Positions 1 to 12,559 of a stretch of DNA of 64,000 nt are shown here, one piece after another. A program made the translations under genes and the position numbers. Below the pieces are notes generated by a model. That model was not told where the DNA came from, searched no databases, and saw only the letters and a program-made list of their open reading frames with translations. The stretch comes from Aphrocallistes beatrix (Eukaryota; Porifera; Hexactinellida; Sceptrulophora; Aphrocallistidae). Within the stretch, counting starts at the first letter, position 1, and every line of letters starts with the position of its first letter. Location: NCBI GenBank assembly GCA_963281255.1, contig OY725504.1, positions 2,480,001 through 2,544,000 on the forward strand. Direction: 5' to 3'.

Positions 1-925
<925 letters not shown>

Positions 926-960
926 TGAGTATATAATGCGTGGTTGATATGTAATCTAAT

Positions 961-2537
961 ATCCTTACTATTAAAACTCGATTAAATTACAAGTGTGTTA
1001 ATAAATATGTTTCTCTAAAGAATTGATTAAAGAAACTGTTAGGCACAGAAAGCTGATTTTTGGCATGTGGAAGTATTTTGACTATGGCTCCACTTAGTTC
1101 TGACCTCAGACGAAAATGTCAATTCATCATGGAGGTATGACGTCATTGTCACCTTTTTTAGAATTAGAAATTCAAGTTTTTCGACTATAACTCAGCCATT
1201 TTAGGTGAGAGAAGGCTGAAATTTTAATAGAATGTGTCATAGCCTACTCTAATAATGCCTCACAGTAAAATAACCAAGGATGCGGTAATAGCCAATGGAT
1301 TAATACACGATTAACCTAAAATCGTTAACCACGTAGAATAGGCATTATGAATGTTTTACAAGCATATATATACATGGCATTAAAGTGCATATATCCGCTT
1401 TTCAAAATCTAGTCATCATATCATTGCGCAACAGGTCACTTTAAGCACGATTTTGTCGATTTTCTAAGCTGTTTTAAGCCTACTTCTAAATGTTATTGAG
1501 ATATGATTTTTGTACAACCAAGATTAGTACGGGTTGATTTGAAAAATTTAGAATTTTTCAATAGAATCTTGTTACATTACTACGTTGCTATGGTAGAGCA
1601 TTTTGATCAGTTTGAGCCATATCCTACAAACTGTAATAACTAGGTCTTCAAATTTGATCGTATTTGATAGGCAATTGGTTACTTCCTATTAAATAATAAT
1701 ACAATTTAAACTTCTAAATTCACAGACTATCGAGTTTCACGACAATTTAGTGTTTTGGTCACATTCTTAAAATCAACCCATAAGTTAAAACTCGTTGAAT
1801 TTAGAAGTTCAAGTTGTATTATCACCTAATAGGAAGTAGTCCATTGCCTATCAAACACGATAAAATTTGAAAATCTAGTCACTACACTTTGCACGAAATG
1901 GCCCAAACTAAACAAATGCACTACCATAGCAACGCAGGAATGTAACATCATTCTATTGGAAAATTTTTCAAAGCAACTAGTACTAATCTTGGTTCTAAAC
2001 AAAAATCACACATTAATATCATTTAGAATAGGGTTAAAACAGCTTAGAAAATCACTAAATTGTCCTTAGAATGGCATGTTGCTTAATGATATGATGACTA
2101 ATCAAATTTTGCTAACAAATATATGTACTCTGACATCATGTTTATGTATCCTGGTAATCCATTCTTAAGGTCTACTCTGCATGGCAACGATTTTAGGCTA
2201 ATCATGTATTCTTTCAATCGGCTACTATAGATAGTCTTCATCCCTAGTCCATAATTTTTAGTTTACTCTGAGGCATTATTAGTATAGGCTATGAATGTGT
2301 ATATTAGTATTCTTCACAAGTGATACAAGTATCATCAAAAAATGATGACTCATCGCTCTGTTATGACTTCATCATAACGCTTCAAAAAATTTTATGATTG
2401 AAAAATTTTGTGATTTTCCGAGTGATTATAGGAGTAAGACAGACGTATTTAGAGATATCTAACATATAATTATTCAATGTGACCCTAGTCGGACACAAAG
2501 TGTCTGCCAGCTGCGCAGCACAAGTAAGCGAAGCAAA
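961..2537 (-). repeat. Repeat A copy 1, split by a P-type MITE
   Basis: Starts with the fixed terminus ATCCTTACTATTAAAACTCG and runs through the standard body (GAAGCTGATTTTTGGCATG-type block, TGACGTCA, GGCTGAAATTTTAAT). It is interrupted at 1,238-2,293 and resumes to a degraded hairpin end (GGACACAAAGTGTC, 2,494 on). Minus means the GC-hairpin end is on the right. Confidence 0.8.
1238..2293. mobile_element. Palindromic P-type MITE with a 7-bp TSD
   Basis: Ends are CATAGCCTACT and AGTATAGGCTATG. The two halves are imperfect inverted copies meeting near 1,745. Flanked by perfect AATGTGT at 1,231-1,237 and 2,294-2,300, inserted into repeat A. No coding capacity. Ends match the coding P element at 37,084-40,445 (CATAGCCTACTATAC), which is its likely relative. 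Confidence 0.85.
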
Positions 2538-3127
2538 ATTGTTATTTTTAGGAGTAGAAATTACGAGATTATTTAGGAGCGTGAAAATCCAGAATAATGC
2601 CTAATTTACCCTAAATTATAATGCTATTTATCGATTTATGCGTGCGAAAATTAATGGGTTTGAGACTAGGAGTGTTTCTCTTGATGGCTGTTCCTGCCAA
2701 GTTCATGCCACAACTCAAAGTTCATTAAAATAATCAAATCTATGAACTTTGCTGTGATATGACAAGATTCCTGACGATTCTCCAGCTCTCTCTCAGGTCT
2801 CCCATCGTGGATGCAAATTTGTGCAAAAACGAACCTTTTTCTAAACTCATGAAATGTAAAAAAATCCATCCTCAGAATTGTGCAAAATTTCTTCTTTCGA
2901 ATCGAAGCTCAATTATGCCGCAATCTATTGCAACATTTGCCATTCAACACAAACGAACGGATATTGGGTGAGATTTTTTCGAACGAATATCCGAATATTT
3001 GTTTATTGATTTAATAAGCTCTAGACAATAGGGATTCGAGTTTTTGCACTAACAAGTTTAGTTGCTTGTCTATCAAAATTGTTATAACTCAATTATCCTA
3101 TATTCTATGGAACCCCACTTATTAACT
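2538..3127. other. Unassigned intronic stretch
   Basis: AT-rich. Overlapping short open frames on both strands (2,666-2,971) show no domain or family resemblance and no splice context. I see nothing functional here. Confidence 0.4.
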
Positions 3128-3634
3128 ACAAGCGCGCTTCGCTTGCTTGCGCTTCGCGGCTGGGGGACACTTTGTGTCCGCCGGAGGCGCCCTTTGGGCG
3201 CCTGGGGTCATATTGATTAATTATAAGGGGATGACATCTCTCAATACATCTGTCTTACTGTTTCGATATCACTCGAAAAATCATCAAATTTGTCAATTTA
3301 TAAATTTTTGATGCGTAATGATGACGTCATAATAGACTGATGAGTAATCATTTTTGGACGATAGTTATAGCATATGTGAGTTATATTAATATACGTATTC
3401 TTTTAAAATCTCAACCTTCTATCCCTTAAAATGACTGAGTTATAGTCGAAAAACTGAAATTTCTAATTATAAAAAAGATGACAATGACGTCATAATTCCA
3501 TGATGAGTCAGAATTTTCGTCTGAGCTCAGAACTTAGTGGAGCCATAGCCAAAATACTCCCACTTGCCAAAATCAGCTTTCTGTGCCTTGTATTCTCTTC
3601 AATCAATTCGTTACAGATATAGATATAGATATAT
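3128..3634 (+). repeat. Repeat A copy 2
   Basis: Begins ACAAGCGCGCTTCGC. Hairpins GGACACTTTGTGTCC and GGCGCCCTTTGGGCGCC follow, then the AT-rich body with two TGACGTCA octamers, ending CAATCAATTCGTTACAG plus a short TA-rich tail. Directly followed by copy 3 in the same orientation. Confidence 0.85.
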
Positions 3635-4135
3635 ACAAGCGCGCTTCGCTTGCTTGCGCTGCACGGCTGGCGGACACTTTGTGTCCGCCGGAGTCGCCCT
3701 TTGGGCGCCTGGGGTCACATTGATTAATTAAAAGGGAGATAGCATCTCTAAATACTTCTGTCCTACTATTATAATCAATATCGCACGAAAAATACCAAAT
3801 TTGTCATTTTTTTAAATTTTGATGCGTAATGATGACGTCATAACAGAGTGATGTCATCATGTCATCATATTTGGATGAGAGTTGTATCATATGTGAGATA
3901 TGTTAATAGGAATATTCTCTTAAAATTTCAGCCTTCTATCTCCTATAATGGAGTTATGTTCGAATAACTGTTTGCTTAACTTTTAAAAATGTGACAATGA
4001 CGTCATAATTCCATGATGAGTCGACATTTTCGTCTGAGCTCAGAACTTAGTGGAGCCATAGCCAAAAGACTCCCACATGCCTTAAATCTGCTTTCTGTGC
4101 CTGGCAGTTTCTTCAATCATTTCGTTAAAGATATA
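3635..4135 (+). repeat. Repeat A copy 3, tandem to copy 2
   Basis: Same organisation as copy 2: GC hairpin head (GGCGGACACTTTGTGTCCGCC), AT body and a TTCGTTAAAG end. Head-to-tail arrangement with copy 2, without intervening unique sequence. Confidence 0.85.
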
Positions 4136-4614
4136 CACTAAGCGGACAAAAGTATTTCAACACTTGATTATTTCCCATACAAATAATACTAAAATGGGTC
4201 TATTCATGAAGAGGGTTACTTCTAAACGGTATAGGATACAGCTAATCGGATTCCAGATTCGAATAATACGCATTCGAATTAGTCACAGGTTAATTTTTCT
4301 AATTAATCATTCATTCCTAACTTTTTGTAATTATCAATTAGCGTCACCTTATGCCACAGACACCCATTTTTAACACTATACATGATGGCAATGAATTACT
4401 TATGGTGGCTCAGGCTGATAAGATTGTTCATTGAGTTGAGTCATTTATTAGTTATGTTCAACTATGACTAATTCGAATGTGTAGATTTCGAATCTGAAAT
4501 CAGATTCTTAGTATCTCTTTGAATTTGAACGTATTGCCCTTCATGAAATAATCCGATTTAGTATTATTTGTATGGGAAAGAATCAAGTGTTGAAATACTT
4601 TTGTCCGCTCAGTG
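4136..4614. mobile_element. TA-flanked mariner-type MITE (AGCGGACAAAAG)
   Basis: Inverted ends CACTAAGCGGACAAAAGTAT and its complement at 4,590-4,614, about 50 bp with few mismatches, flanked by TA. 479 bp, no ORF of substance. The end sequence belongs to the same broad family as 5,114-5,591. Confidence 0.85.
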
Positions 4615-4620
4615 TATATA

Positions 4621-5044
4621 CAGTCGAACCTGCTAAAACGGCCACTCTATATAACGGTCACCTGTCTATAGCGGTCACCAATGAACAGTCCCGTCCGAAA
4701 TTCAATTATATTGAACCTGTGTATAGCAGTCACCTGCTCAACGCGGCCAGCGGCCACCCATTTGCAGTCCTTTACTGAACCTAAAACTGTGTATAACGGC
4801 CATCACCTGTCTATAACGACATCACCTTTTTCACCTTTTTATGTGTTTATTACAGGACCTGTGTTTAACGATAAACAATTTTCATGTAATTATTTCAAGT
4901 AATAGATTTCTAAAAACTGATATTTATTTCACTACGTTGATAACTTTTTGAGATTAAGACAATCACCTGTATATAACGGCCACCTGTGTATAACGGCCAA
5001 TTTTCTCCAGTCCCTTGGGTGGCCGTTATATACAGGTTCCACTG
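4621..5044. mobile_element. pogo-type MITE (CAGTCGAACC)
   Basis: TA duplication around CAGTCGAACCTGC at the left and GGTTCCACTG at the right. Interior carries repeated variants of TATAACGGCCACCTG. CAGT ends with a TA TSD are typical of pogo/Tigger derivatives. 424 bp, non-coding. Confidence 0.85.

Positions 5045-5113
<69 letters not shown>
5045..5113. repeat. (TA)n(CA)n microsatellite
   Basis: About 16 bp of TA followed by about 50 bp of CA, between two MITEs. Long open frames through it are only dinucleotide translations. Confidence 0.97.
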
Positions 5114-5114
<1 letters not shown>

Positions 5115-5591
5115 ACTACCCGGATAAAAGTATTCAACCACCACGAAAACTTCCAACAAATAGTATTAAATTGGAACTATTCAAAAAAGGAACATGTCTT
5201 CAAATAGTAGAAAATAGTCTATTTTTTATTTCAAATTCGTAAGCTACACATTCTAATTACTCGTAATTCAGAGTCTCAACTCAAATACTTATTCTTCAGT
5301 AGAAAATTATCAACCTCTGCCACTTTGTGTCACTAATCGCCATCATATATAATGGCTGTGACTTGGGACAAGTAATATCAAGTAGCAAATGTTTATATTT
5401 ATTAACTTGAGAGTTAGTAATTGAGTTGAGGCTATCAATTATGAGTAATTAGAAAGTGTAGTTTACGAATTTGAAATAAAAAATGGAGTATGCCTCAAAG
5501 TTTGAGTACATATTCCTTTATGAATATACCCACTTTAATAATATTTGTATCGAGGTTTCTGTGGGGGTCGAATACTTTTGTCCGGGTACTG
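5114..5591. mobile_element. TA-flanked mariner-type MITE (CCCGGACAAAAG family)
   Basis: Inverted ends CACTACCCGGATAAAAG and CTTTTGTCCGGGTACTG, TA at the right (5,592-5,593). Sister copies at 30,937-33,197 and 59,980-60,412; a variant lies at 43,524-43,956. Non-coding. Confidence 0.85.
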
Positions 5592-5954
5592 TAAATCAAA
5601 ATTGAAAATGAACGATTATTTTAGAGTTCTAACAAATTTTCGTAGTTATTTGTCTAAATTGGTTAGTGCAATAATGACAAACGATTGTAGACAATTAATG
5701 TTCATAAGTTCCTCCATTCAGTTATAGCTAATAGAGAAACTGTATTGACATTCCTTAGGTCAAGGTAGCTAAATATGCTAAATGTCTTGACTTATGGGAA
5801 CCTGTCTTTGAAATTTAAGATCAAAACATCAATATATGAACGAACCTCTACAAAGTCTGTTGCAACATCAGAAGTGCTCTGAGGCATGCCAGGCAATTTA
5901 AGATTCCTAGTTTGTATCTCACCGTCCGAATCAAGGTATGTATAAACAATCAAA

Positions 5955-6650
5955 GTTGTTTGCTCACTGATACATCAGTGGCCTCACCCATGATCAGGGA
6001 CGTAGCCAAGGGCTTGCCAGGACCGGTGGACAGGCCCAGCAGGACATTTAGATTTGTCATTTTCCACCGCAGGCCCGGGTGTGAGTGACTGCATACGCCG
6101 CAGGCCATGATCGCAGGAAAAAAGTGGTGATTGCTTGACATATTCCAATATTTTCGTTTCCAAAGTAACAACAATTGCCTGAACCATTTGAGCCATGATC
6201 TGCATATCATTTGCTAATTTGCATTCAGATTTAGATAATTTGCATTCTTACCCTCAAACAGCTCTGGCATGTTGTATTACCAAGCTGAGTGCATATTTCC
6301 TTTGGATATAAGAGGTTTGTCATTATAAACAATAGCACTTGCTCCATGTGAAGCACAGCCTTCGTGTTATAGAAGATTATCGGGCCGGTTCCCCTTCAAA
6401 TCCTCACTTACAATAACTTCTGTGTTGGTTTGTTATCAGTTTCTTTTGGGAGCAGTAGAGACTATATACCCATCCTCTTTTAATACTAACCAGGGATGCT
6501 TATTCAGCCACTTGCTATCAGCAAAGGATCGCCTGGAAACAACATTTTCTATGCATATTGTCGAACTAACCGAATTAGTACACTTTGATCCGCACAGCGA
6601 TTTTGTTGAATCAGTTGTTCAATGTACAAATTGATGTATGTTCTATACTG
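5955..6650 (-). pseudogene. Unrecognised coding-like remnant
   Basis: Read on the minus strand, several frame-broken blocks have protein-like composition: KWLNKHPWLVLKEDG (about 6,490-6,530), GCASHGASAIVYNDK (about 6,310-6,360) and NDMQIMAQMVQAIVVTLETK (about 6,140-6,200). The last block runs into sequence that resembles a GC-rich hAT-type MITE end (GGGACGTAGCCAAGG, about 5,998). I do not recognise the family. The first block recalls the TTF/ZMYM-type transposase zinc-finger region, but that is a weak impression. It could equally be chance. Confidence 0.25.
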
Positions 6651-6660
6651 AATGTAAGCA

Positions 6661-7334
6661 TTTGCAGCCAATCAATATCCTTATACTTAAAACTTGCAAA
6701 CTGCACAGCAATTAGTGAAAAGCATATATAAATGAACTTAACACATCAAGTAATTATAAATGACCTCATATGGGCGACGTAATATTTTATTGCGTTATGT
6801 ACCCTTAATACAAAAGTCCTGGCGAGAGCACCGTTTCAAAACGACTAATATAGGATATTTCAATGCCTATAAATCCAGTTTTGCGCTTTGAAAATAATTA
6901 TGTGGACATTATATAAGTTATTAAGATATTAATACATACCAATATACGATGCTATTAGAAATGGAGGAACCAATTTCCTATTCAACGATATACAATTCAA
7001 TTGTCATGATCAATGATCTGGAATTAATGTACGAAAAGTTAAATCTCGGAATGTAATCGGTTTTTCAAAAAGGATAGTCGTGCAATTCTTTAGTAACGAG
7101 AAACAAAATCAGGTCTTCTAAAATTTGTTTTATAAATGCCGCTAATGCATTTTCAAAGTCCTATAGTGGCGTTACTAGTATTGAGGCAGAGGTAGATATT
7201 GCTTCCTCGTTTTTAGGATTGCCCAATTACCTTAAAGCGTTCGCTACCTCATTAAGACAATAGCATAGTGCTTTGTAAATATCACTTCAGAACTCAATGT
7301 ACTTTTGTCACCTTTTGGTCAGTTGATATGTTGT
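6661..7334. other. Unassigned intronic stretch
   Basis: AT-rich, no terminal repeats, no open frame of note. It ends where the duplicated 873-bp block begins. Confidence 0.4.
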
Positions 7335-8207
7335 TACCAGCCCTTCGTTAATACTCAAATATTCATTTAATATGTAACCCTCTCAAAACTTTTGAAAAAT
7401 TGGCTTTGTACATTTAATGGTGTCTCATACTATTTAATCTCCCTCTTGAACACATATTTTTTAGCTTACTAGCTCTGGTAATACTAATTATCTCCTTGCT
7501 CTATCGTGCCTAGGAAACAATTTTGTTTCTTAGTAAGATCCCGAACTATATTACTTTATCCAAGGTCCAAAAATTATGGAGTACACTTTCTCCTGAGAGA
7601 TATACCCAAGGCCCTGCTAGGGCCTATCGGCATGCTAACTTTTTGCAATAACGCAAGGACCTGTAGATTTGCCGTTTTGGGCGCTGCAGGCCCTCCGCAG
7701 TTGAAGGTCGGAGTGACTGGTTATTTTAAAATAATACAAGTACGGAAAGTTAAAATTTGAAAACATTAATTAGACTAAAATTCCGGAAATAGACTCTAAC
7801 CGGAAAAATTATTTGCACGCTACATTATTTCCATACCAATGGTACTAAATTAGATTTTTTCATTAAAGGAGGTGTATTCAAACTCCTGGGGATACTAATA
7901 GTCTGAAATAAGATTTGAAATTCTACACATTCGAATTAGTAATAGTTTAAGATTTCTAATAAATGTCTCAACCCAATAAGTAAAGTTTTCAGCCTGTGGA
8001 ACAAAGTGTAATTAATCACCATCATGTATAGTAGTACATAAGGAAGGATGTGGCGCAAAGTGACAGTGATTGATAACTTGAAATGTTGAGAATTAATAAT
8101 TTATTAGAAATGTTATCCTTTAATGTGACAGGACCCCAAAATCAGTCTTATTTCAACCATTGTTGTACTGTTTATGGATAGTACTAGTTAGTATGAGAAT
8201 TAATGTA
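7335..8207 (+). repeat. 873-bp duplicated block, copy 1
   Basis: Matches 13,880-14,752 base for base as far as I can read by eye. Identity ends on the right exactly at the TA where the Tc1-like element begins. The 84-codon open frame inside (7,506-7,760), identical in both copies, has no recognisable domain and is probably not a gene. Confidence 0.9.
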
Positions 8208-9555
8208 CAGGGTGTATCATAAGTGTTGTCGGGTAATATAATTGAATGTAAAAACCCAGAATGTATATCATGTATATATTTTCACTTATTTATGTAATCT
8301 CCTCGACTATCTATTACTGATTTAATACGATCAGGCATACTGGCGACTAGATTTTCCAAGATATTCGGGTCAATGCTTGCCCAGGCCTTTTTTACTTGAA
8401 AAATCAGGTCTTCGATTTTAGTGACATTCTCCATTTGACTGACACTATCCTTCAAAATCGACCATAGATTCTCGATAGGATTGAGATCGGGTGAGTTGCC
8501 TGGCCACTCCCCTTTACGCCAAAACCCTGGGAAATGCTCTGCACACCAGACTTGAGTCAAATTTGCTGTGTGTGCTGGGGCACCATCCTGCATGAAAATA
8601 AAATTCGACATGTTTGAGAGCATTGACTTCTCCATTATTGAACCATAATCCGACCTACGTTCAATGGCATCTTTACAGGTCTTTTCCAGAATATAGTTTC
8701 GGTAGTAACAACCATTTATCGTCTGTTTTTGCGGAACAATTTGCAACTCAGATACTGCACGATGTGACATCATGCCCCAGACGTTAATTTTTCCAGGAAA
8801 TTTGACTTGAACACAAGGCTCAACCTCAGCTGAATTCCGAGCCCAAACACGGTCATTTTGTCTATTTGGGGTATTGAACAATTGAAAGGGTGCTTCGTCA
8901 GACCACAAAACGCGTTTCCAATCCTCAACAGTCCATTCTTTGCGAAATTCAGCAAATTTTAGACGGTTTTCCTTCATTTTCGCAGTCAATCGCGGGATCT
9001 TTGGCCTTTTAAAGGATCTCACTCCTAAGCTATCCCTGAGATATCGGTAAACAGTTGAATGGGATATAGGATATCCCCTATTACTCACTATTCTTGCCAG
9101 TTTCCTAGTAGATTTTCCTCTCTTACCGAGAGATTTCGAAATCATAATTTTGGCGGCCTTTTTAACAGTTGAATTTCGTCCGGGGCGACTTTTGGTCTTT
9201 TGAGATTCTCCAAGTTTCTCTTTGTTCCACCAACGTTCGATTGATCTCAAACTAACTCGGAGCTTTAATGCAACATCCTTCTGAGTCATTCCTGCATTCA
9301 ACATCCCAATGGCCTGCGTACGGAGCTCTAAACCATGATCTCGGACATTCATTTTCCTGGAAATAACAGGTTGACAACGATAGTAAAAATTCTGGAATTT
9401 CAGTTTAGCTAGAAATAGATTAAGTAATTTTCTACAAAGTGCAACGGGATACTAAGCAATACTGAACTAATAAATGAAAACTACTTGTGGTTATAATACA
9501 ATAGTATGACTACTTTGACAATTCTACTACCCGACAACACTTATGATACACCCTG
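8208..9555 (-). mobile_element. Intact Tc1-like transposon, DD37E
   Basis: 1,348 bp with near-perfect inverted ends CAGGGTGTATCATAAGTGTT of about 30 bp and TA duplications at 8,206-8,207 and 9,556-9,557. Carries one uninterrupted transposase gene on the minus strand with short untranslated flanks. Intact ORF plus well-matched TIRs indicate a recent insertion, possibly a still active copy. Confidence 0.95.
8282..9352 (-). CDS. Tc1-like transposase (DD37E), 356 aa
   Basis: Cuts and pastes the enclosing element at TA sites. Residues 1-120 form the paired-like DNA-binding region, with two helix-turn-helix units (AGMTQKDVALKLRVSLRSIE at about 20-39; a second around 85-105) and a GRPR-like linker (SRPGRN, 55-60). 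The catalytic domain follows: D152 in LWSDEAP, D256 in FMQDGAPAH and E294 in SPDLNPIENLW. There are 37 residues between the second D and the E, so DD37E rather than the DD34E of classic Tc1. Length is normal for the superfamily. No stop or frameshift. It lies antisense inside the SPT16 intron. Confidence 0.95.
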   Translation of the reverse strand: MNVRDHGLELRTQAIGMLNAGMTQKDVALKLRVSLRSIERWWNKEKLGESQKTKSRPGRNSTVKKAAKIMISKSLGKRGKSTRKLARIVSNRGYPISHSTVYRYLRDSLGVRSFKRPKIPRLTAKMKENRLKFAEFRKEWTVEDWKRVLWSDEAPFQLFNTPNRQNDRVWARNSAEVEPCVQVKFPGKINVWGMMSHRAVSELQIVPQKQTINGCYYRNYILEKTCKDAIERRSDYGSIMEKSMLSNMSNFIFMQDGAPAHTANLTQVWCAEHFPGFWRKGEWPGNSPDLNPIENLWSILKDSVSQMENVTKIEDLIFQVKKAWASIDPNILENLVASMPDRIKSVIDSRGDYINK

Positions 9556-9754
9556 TATATGGTCATTAATATTATTTTTGTGAAAGGGGGTTCGTCCGAA
9601 CATCTGACAGTCGGTCAGGAATAACGCCAGAAACAACCAAAATATACCTTCCCTGCAAGTCTATCACATATTTTCAAACTCTGGGAGTATATAGCTCGCC
9701 AAAAATCAACATTAGCGATAGCCCCTCCATTTGGGCCCACCAATTCCCCTTGCT

Positions 9755-10590
9755 CATGGACTAATTAGTATTGGCTCTGTTCATCACATCCTGCATGAGG
9801 TTCTGGCCATGAATAAAGTCTCGTGCCAATGGGTTCCACGCATGCTGACTGCTGAGCAGAAGATCCGAAGGTTTCAGCTCTCTGCTGATCTCCTGGCACA
9901 GTACCAGGCTAATCCAGCAGATTTTTTTCAGAGGATCATCACTTTGGATGAAACTGGGGTACACCATTTTGACCCAGAAACAAAGCAGGCCTCAATGCAG
10001 TGGAAGCACGCGGATTCGCCAACGACAAAAAAGTTCAAGACGCGTCCATCAACCGGCAAGGTGATGGAGTCAGTGTTTTGGGACCAGAAAGGTTTTGTCA
10101 TGCTTGATTTCCTGGAGCAGGACAAACCATCAACGGGACATATTATGCCAATGAATTGGAGCAGCTGCGGGAGGAGATCAAAGTCCGGCGTCGCGGAAAA
10201 CTCAGCAAGGGCATTCTGCTGTTGCAGGACAATGCTCCTGCTCACACGGCGCAGGTTTCGGTCACCACTGCTGCTAGATGTGGCCTTACCCGGCCACATC
10301 CTCCTCATTCTCCAGACCTTGCTCTTTCCGATTCTTATTTGTTTCCTCGATTAAAGGAACACCTTCGTGGTAAGCATTTCGCTTGTGATCGTGACTCATC
10401 ACCGCCATTGACGACTTCATGGTGGAGCAGGATGAAATCTTTTTCAGGACTGGCTTAAAGAAGCTGGAGGACCGCGGGAGCAAGTGTTTTGCCCTGTTTT
10501 GCTCTCAAATATTTTGAAAACAAAAAATGTAAGAAAAATTTTTATTCTGTGTGTGAGGTCGGAAACTTTTTGAACGCTCCTCCCATATTC
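9755..10590 (+). pseudogene. Mariner transposase fossil, 5' truncated
   Basis: DD34D-type mariner. Readable blocks are SIGSVHHILHEVL (end of the HTH), WVPRMLTAEQK, DETGVHHFDPETKQ with the first D, then after a frameshift near 10,125 LLLQDNAPAHTAQ with the second D, HSPDLALSD, and after another shift near 10,400 the C-terminal MVEQDEIFF/GLKKLEDR segment. The N-terminal domain and left TIR are gone. The right side ends with GGTCGGAAACTTTTTGAACG, typical of a mariner TIR. One codon is lost between the second and third D compared with the usual 34. At least two frameshifts. Confidence 0.85.
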
Positions 10591-11361
10591 CTTTTCTCGC
10601 CATATCTTGATTCCATTGTTGTCCTGTTTCATTTGGTCCCATTTCTCTCAACGTCCCATTTCCATTTTATGTCTATTTCGGGCTATGTCCTTTATTACAT
10701 TTGCATTGATGACGTCTCAATCCCCCCTTTCCCTAATTTTGTTATTTTTCAGGTTTTTAACTCATCTGTGCACATTATATTTAGATGATATGTTATACTT
10801 CCTCTTCTGTCCCAATGCCATTCATCTCTCTTTTCCCTCGAAAATTTTAGTAGGAAACCATAACTAGGGCTTCTTGAGTATTCATATTCGAATGTATTTG
10901 TTATTGAAAGTAAAATCTTTCAATCTCAAATTGAGAAATTGAGGATTATTTAAAGCATCATTTCAGTCTTAGATTAATGAATAATTAAATCTTATTTCAA
11001 AAATAAATCAAGAACTTATTATATTTGAATTTTCTTAACCTAAGACTACCGAAATGTACCACAGTGATACACCTTTAAGAAAGACCATATAAAATATCGA
11101 TTCAAACTTGAATGACATGGTAGTAAAACATTATATCATTTTTGAAAAAAGGAATATTTAAAACATACAATCTTATATTAAATTGTATTGGAATTAACAA
11201 TTTAAATGTAAAAAATAATCTTTACAAGCATCATTTTATTAATTAAAAACTGCAACAATAAAGTATGGCAAAATAAATATATATGAGGGCTAACTTAGTA
11301 AGCAGTACAGCAACGAATTGAAACAGAATATTATCAAGGGCTAATTAGGATACAGCATATA
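10591..11361. other. Unassigned intronic stretch
   Basis: T-rich, then A/T-rich sequence. The open frames at 10,489-10,867 are low-complexity translations of T-rich DNA. I see no element ends or motifs. Confidence 0.4.
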
Positions 11362-12444
11362 GAGTGGATATCGATTATAAGAACACTGGCTATTAGAACA
11401 TGTCGGTGATAAGAACAATTTATTTGGAAACGTATTTTTCAATTCATTAGTAACACAACAAGTCATAAGAACATCTAATTTCGGTTATAAGAACATTCAA
11501 TCAATAACTCCGAAAATTATTAGTAGTTAAGTTTCCATTTTTTCATTCATACACAACCAATTTTGCAATTTCTGAATCCTAATTCCACCTCGCGTACTTT
11601 TTCGAGTTTACTGCTATTTATCAGGTTAGGGAATTAATCATATATTTGATTAATCTGTTAGCAACACAGTACATAGTATATTCTCCTATTAATAAGGTAT
11701 TAAAATTAGTTTATTCATAGCAAAAATTATTGATACTATTACAAAGACAAAACGAACTGCTCTACCGATTAAACAAAAGTTTGATCAACAAATTCGGTTG
11801 AAACAGAGGAAGATACTCCTACTCGTAGACAACTGCCCAACTCAGCCCAAAATCACAAAGTTTGTAAATAATACGCTCCGTTTTCTTCCTCCGAACACGA
11901 ATTCTTTGATTCAACCAGTGAACATGGGGATGATACGTAATCTGAAAGGTTTCTACAGAAGCAAATTGAATTCGAGAATAATCATTGCTTTGGATGCTGA
12001 TGAAGATGTACCTGTACTTGAAGTGTCCCGATCAGTTTCAGTTTTGGATGTGCTTTATCTTATTCGTGATACCTGATACTCAGTTAAAGTAGACACAATA
12101 AGATTTTTTACAAGAAGGAAGGTTTCAGAGTTATTGATGAAGTGACAGAAGGTTTTAACCAAATAGACGATTTTCCCGTTCCTGAAGGGATTACAATAGA
12201 CGCTTTTCAGCGAACAATTGAAATGGATAATGATCTCGAAGTAGCTGGAGAGCTAAACGATACAGAACTAGTTGAGTTGGGAGATCCAAGCGACATCAGC
12301 TCGGTAGGTCCGATTTGAATTCAGATGACTTTGAAATTACTGAAAAGTCCTCGAAAGAGGAACCGAAACATTTCAGACCTCTTAAGTCGGTTAGAAGAAC
12401 ATTTTTTCAACTCCCAACGATGTTCTTATGACCGATTTCCATTG
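11362..12444 (+). mobile_element. Decayed pogo/Tigger element
   Basis: Inverted ends (TGGATATCGATTATAAGAAC left; GTTCTTATGACCGATTTCCA right) with TA on both sides. The remaining transposase covers the second half of the DDE domain: RKILLLVDNCPTQPKI, FLPPNTNSLIQPVNMGMIRN (11,798-12,000). After one frameshift near 12,075 comes the C-terminal tail (FYKKEGFRVIDEV...DDFPVPEG). The CENPB-type DNA-binding half and the first catalytic D are missing, so this is an internal-deletion derivative. Several subterminal ATAAGAAC repeats lie at both ends. Confidence 0.88.
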
Positions 12445-12559
12445 TACTAACGAATTGATTGTGCCATTTTAGGCTAATTACTTAGTAGTATGCAATATAT
12501 AGCAACTAATTGAGATGCAACATTGTAGAGGCAGTATGTACATATCAACCAATTGATAC

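Noticed and set aside
4910-5242. Four overlapping open frames of 73-75 codons
   Set aside because: They are translations of the CA/TA microsatellite and adjoining MITE ends.
7506-7760. 84-codon open frame, identical at 14,051-14,305
   Set aside because: Its identity only reflects the duplicated DNA block; no domain, no splice or start context, and it lies in a probable assembly duplicate.
8282-9352. Host gene nested in the SPT16 intron
   Set aside because: The frame lies between TIRs with TA duplications and carries a D,D37E triad: it is the element's own transposase.
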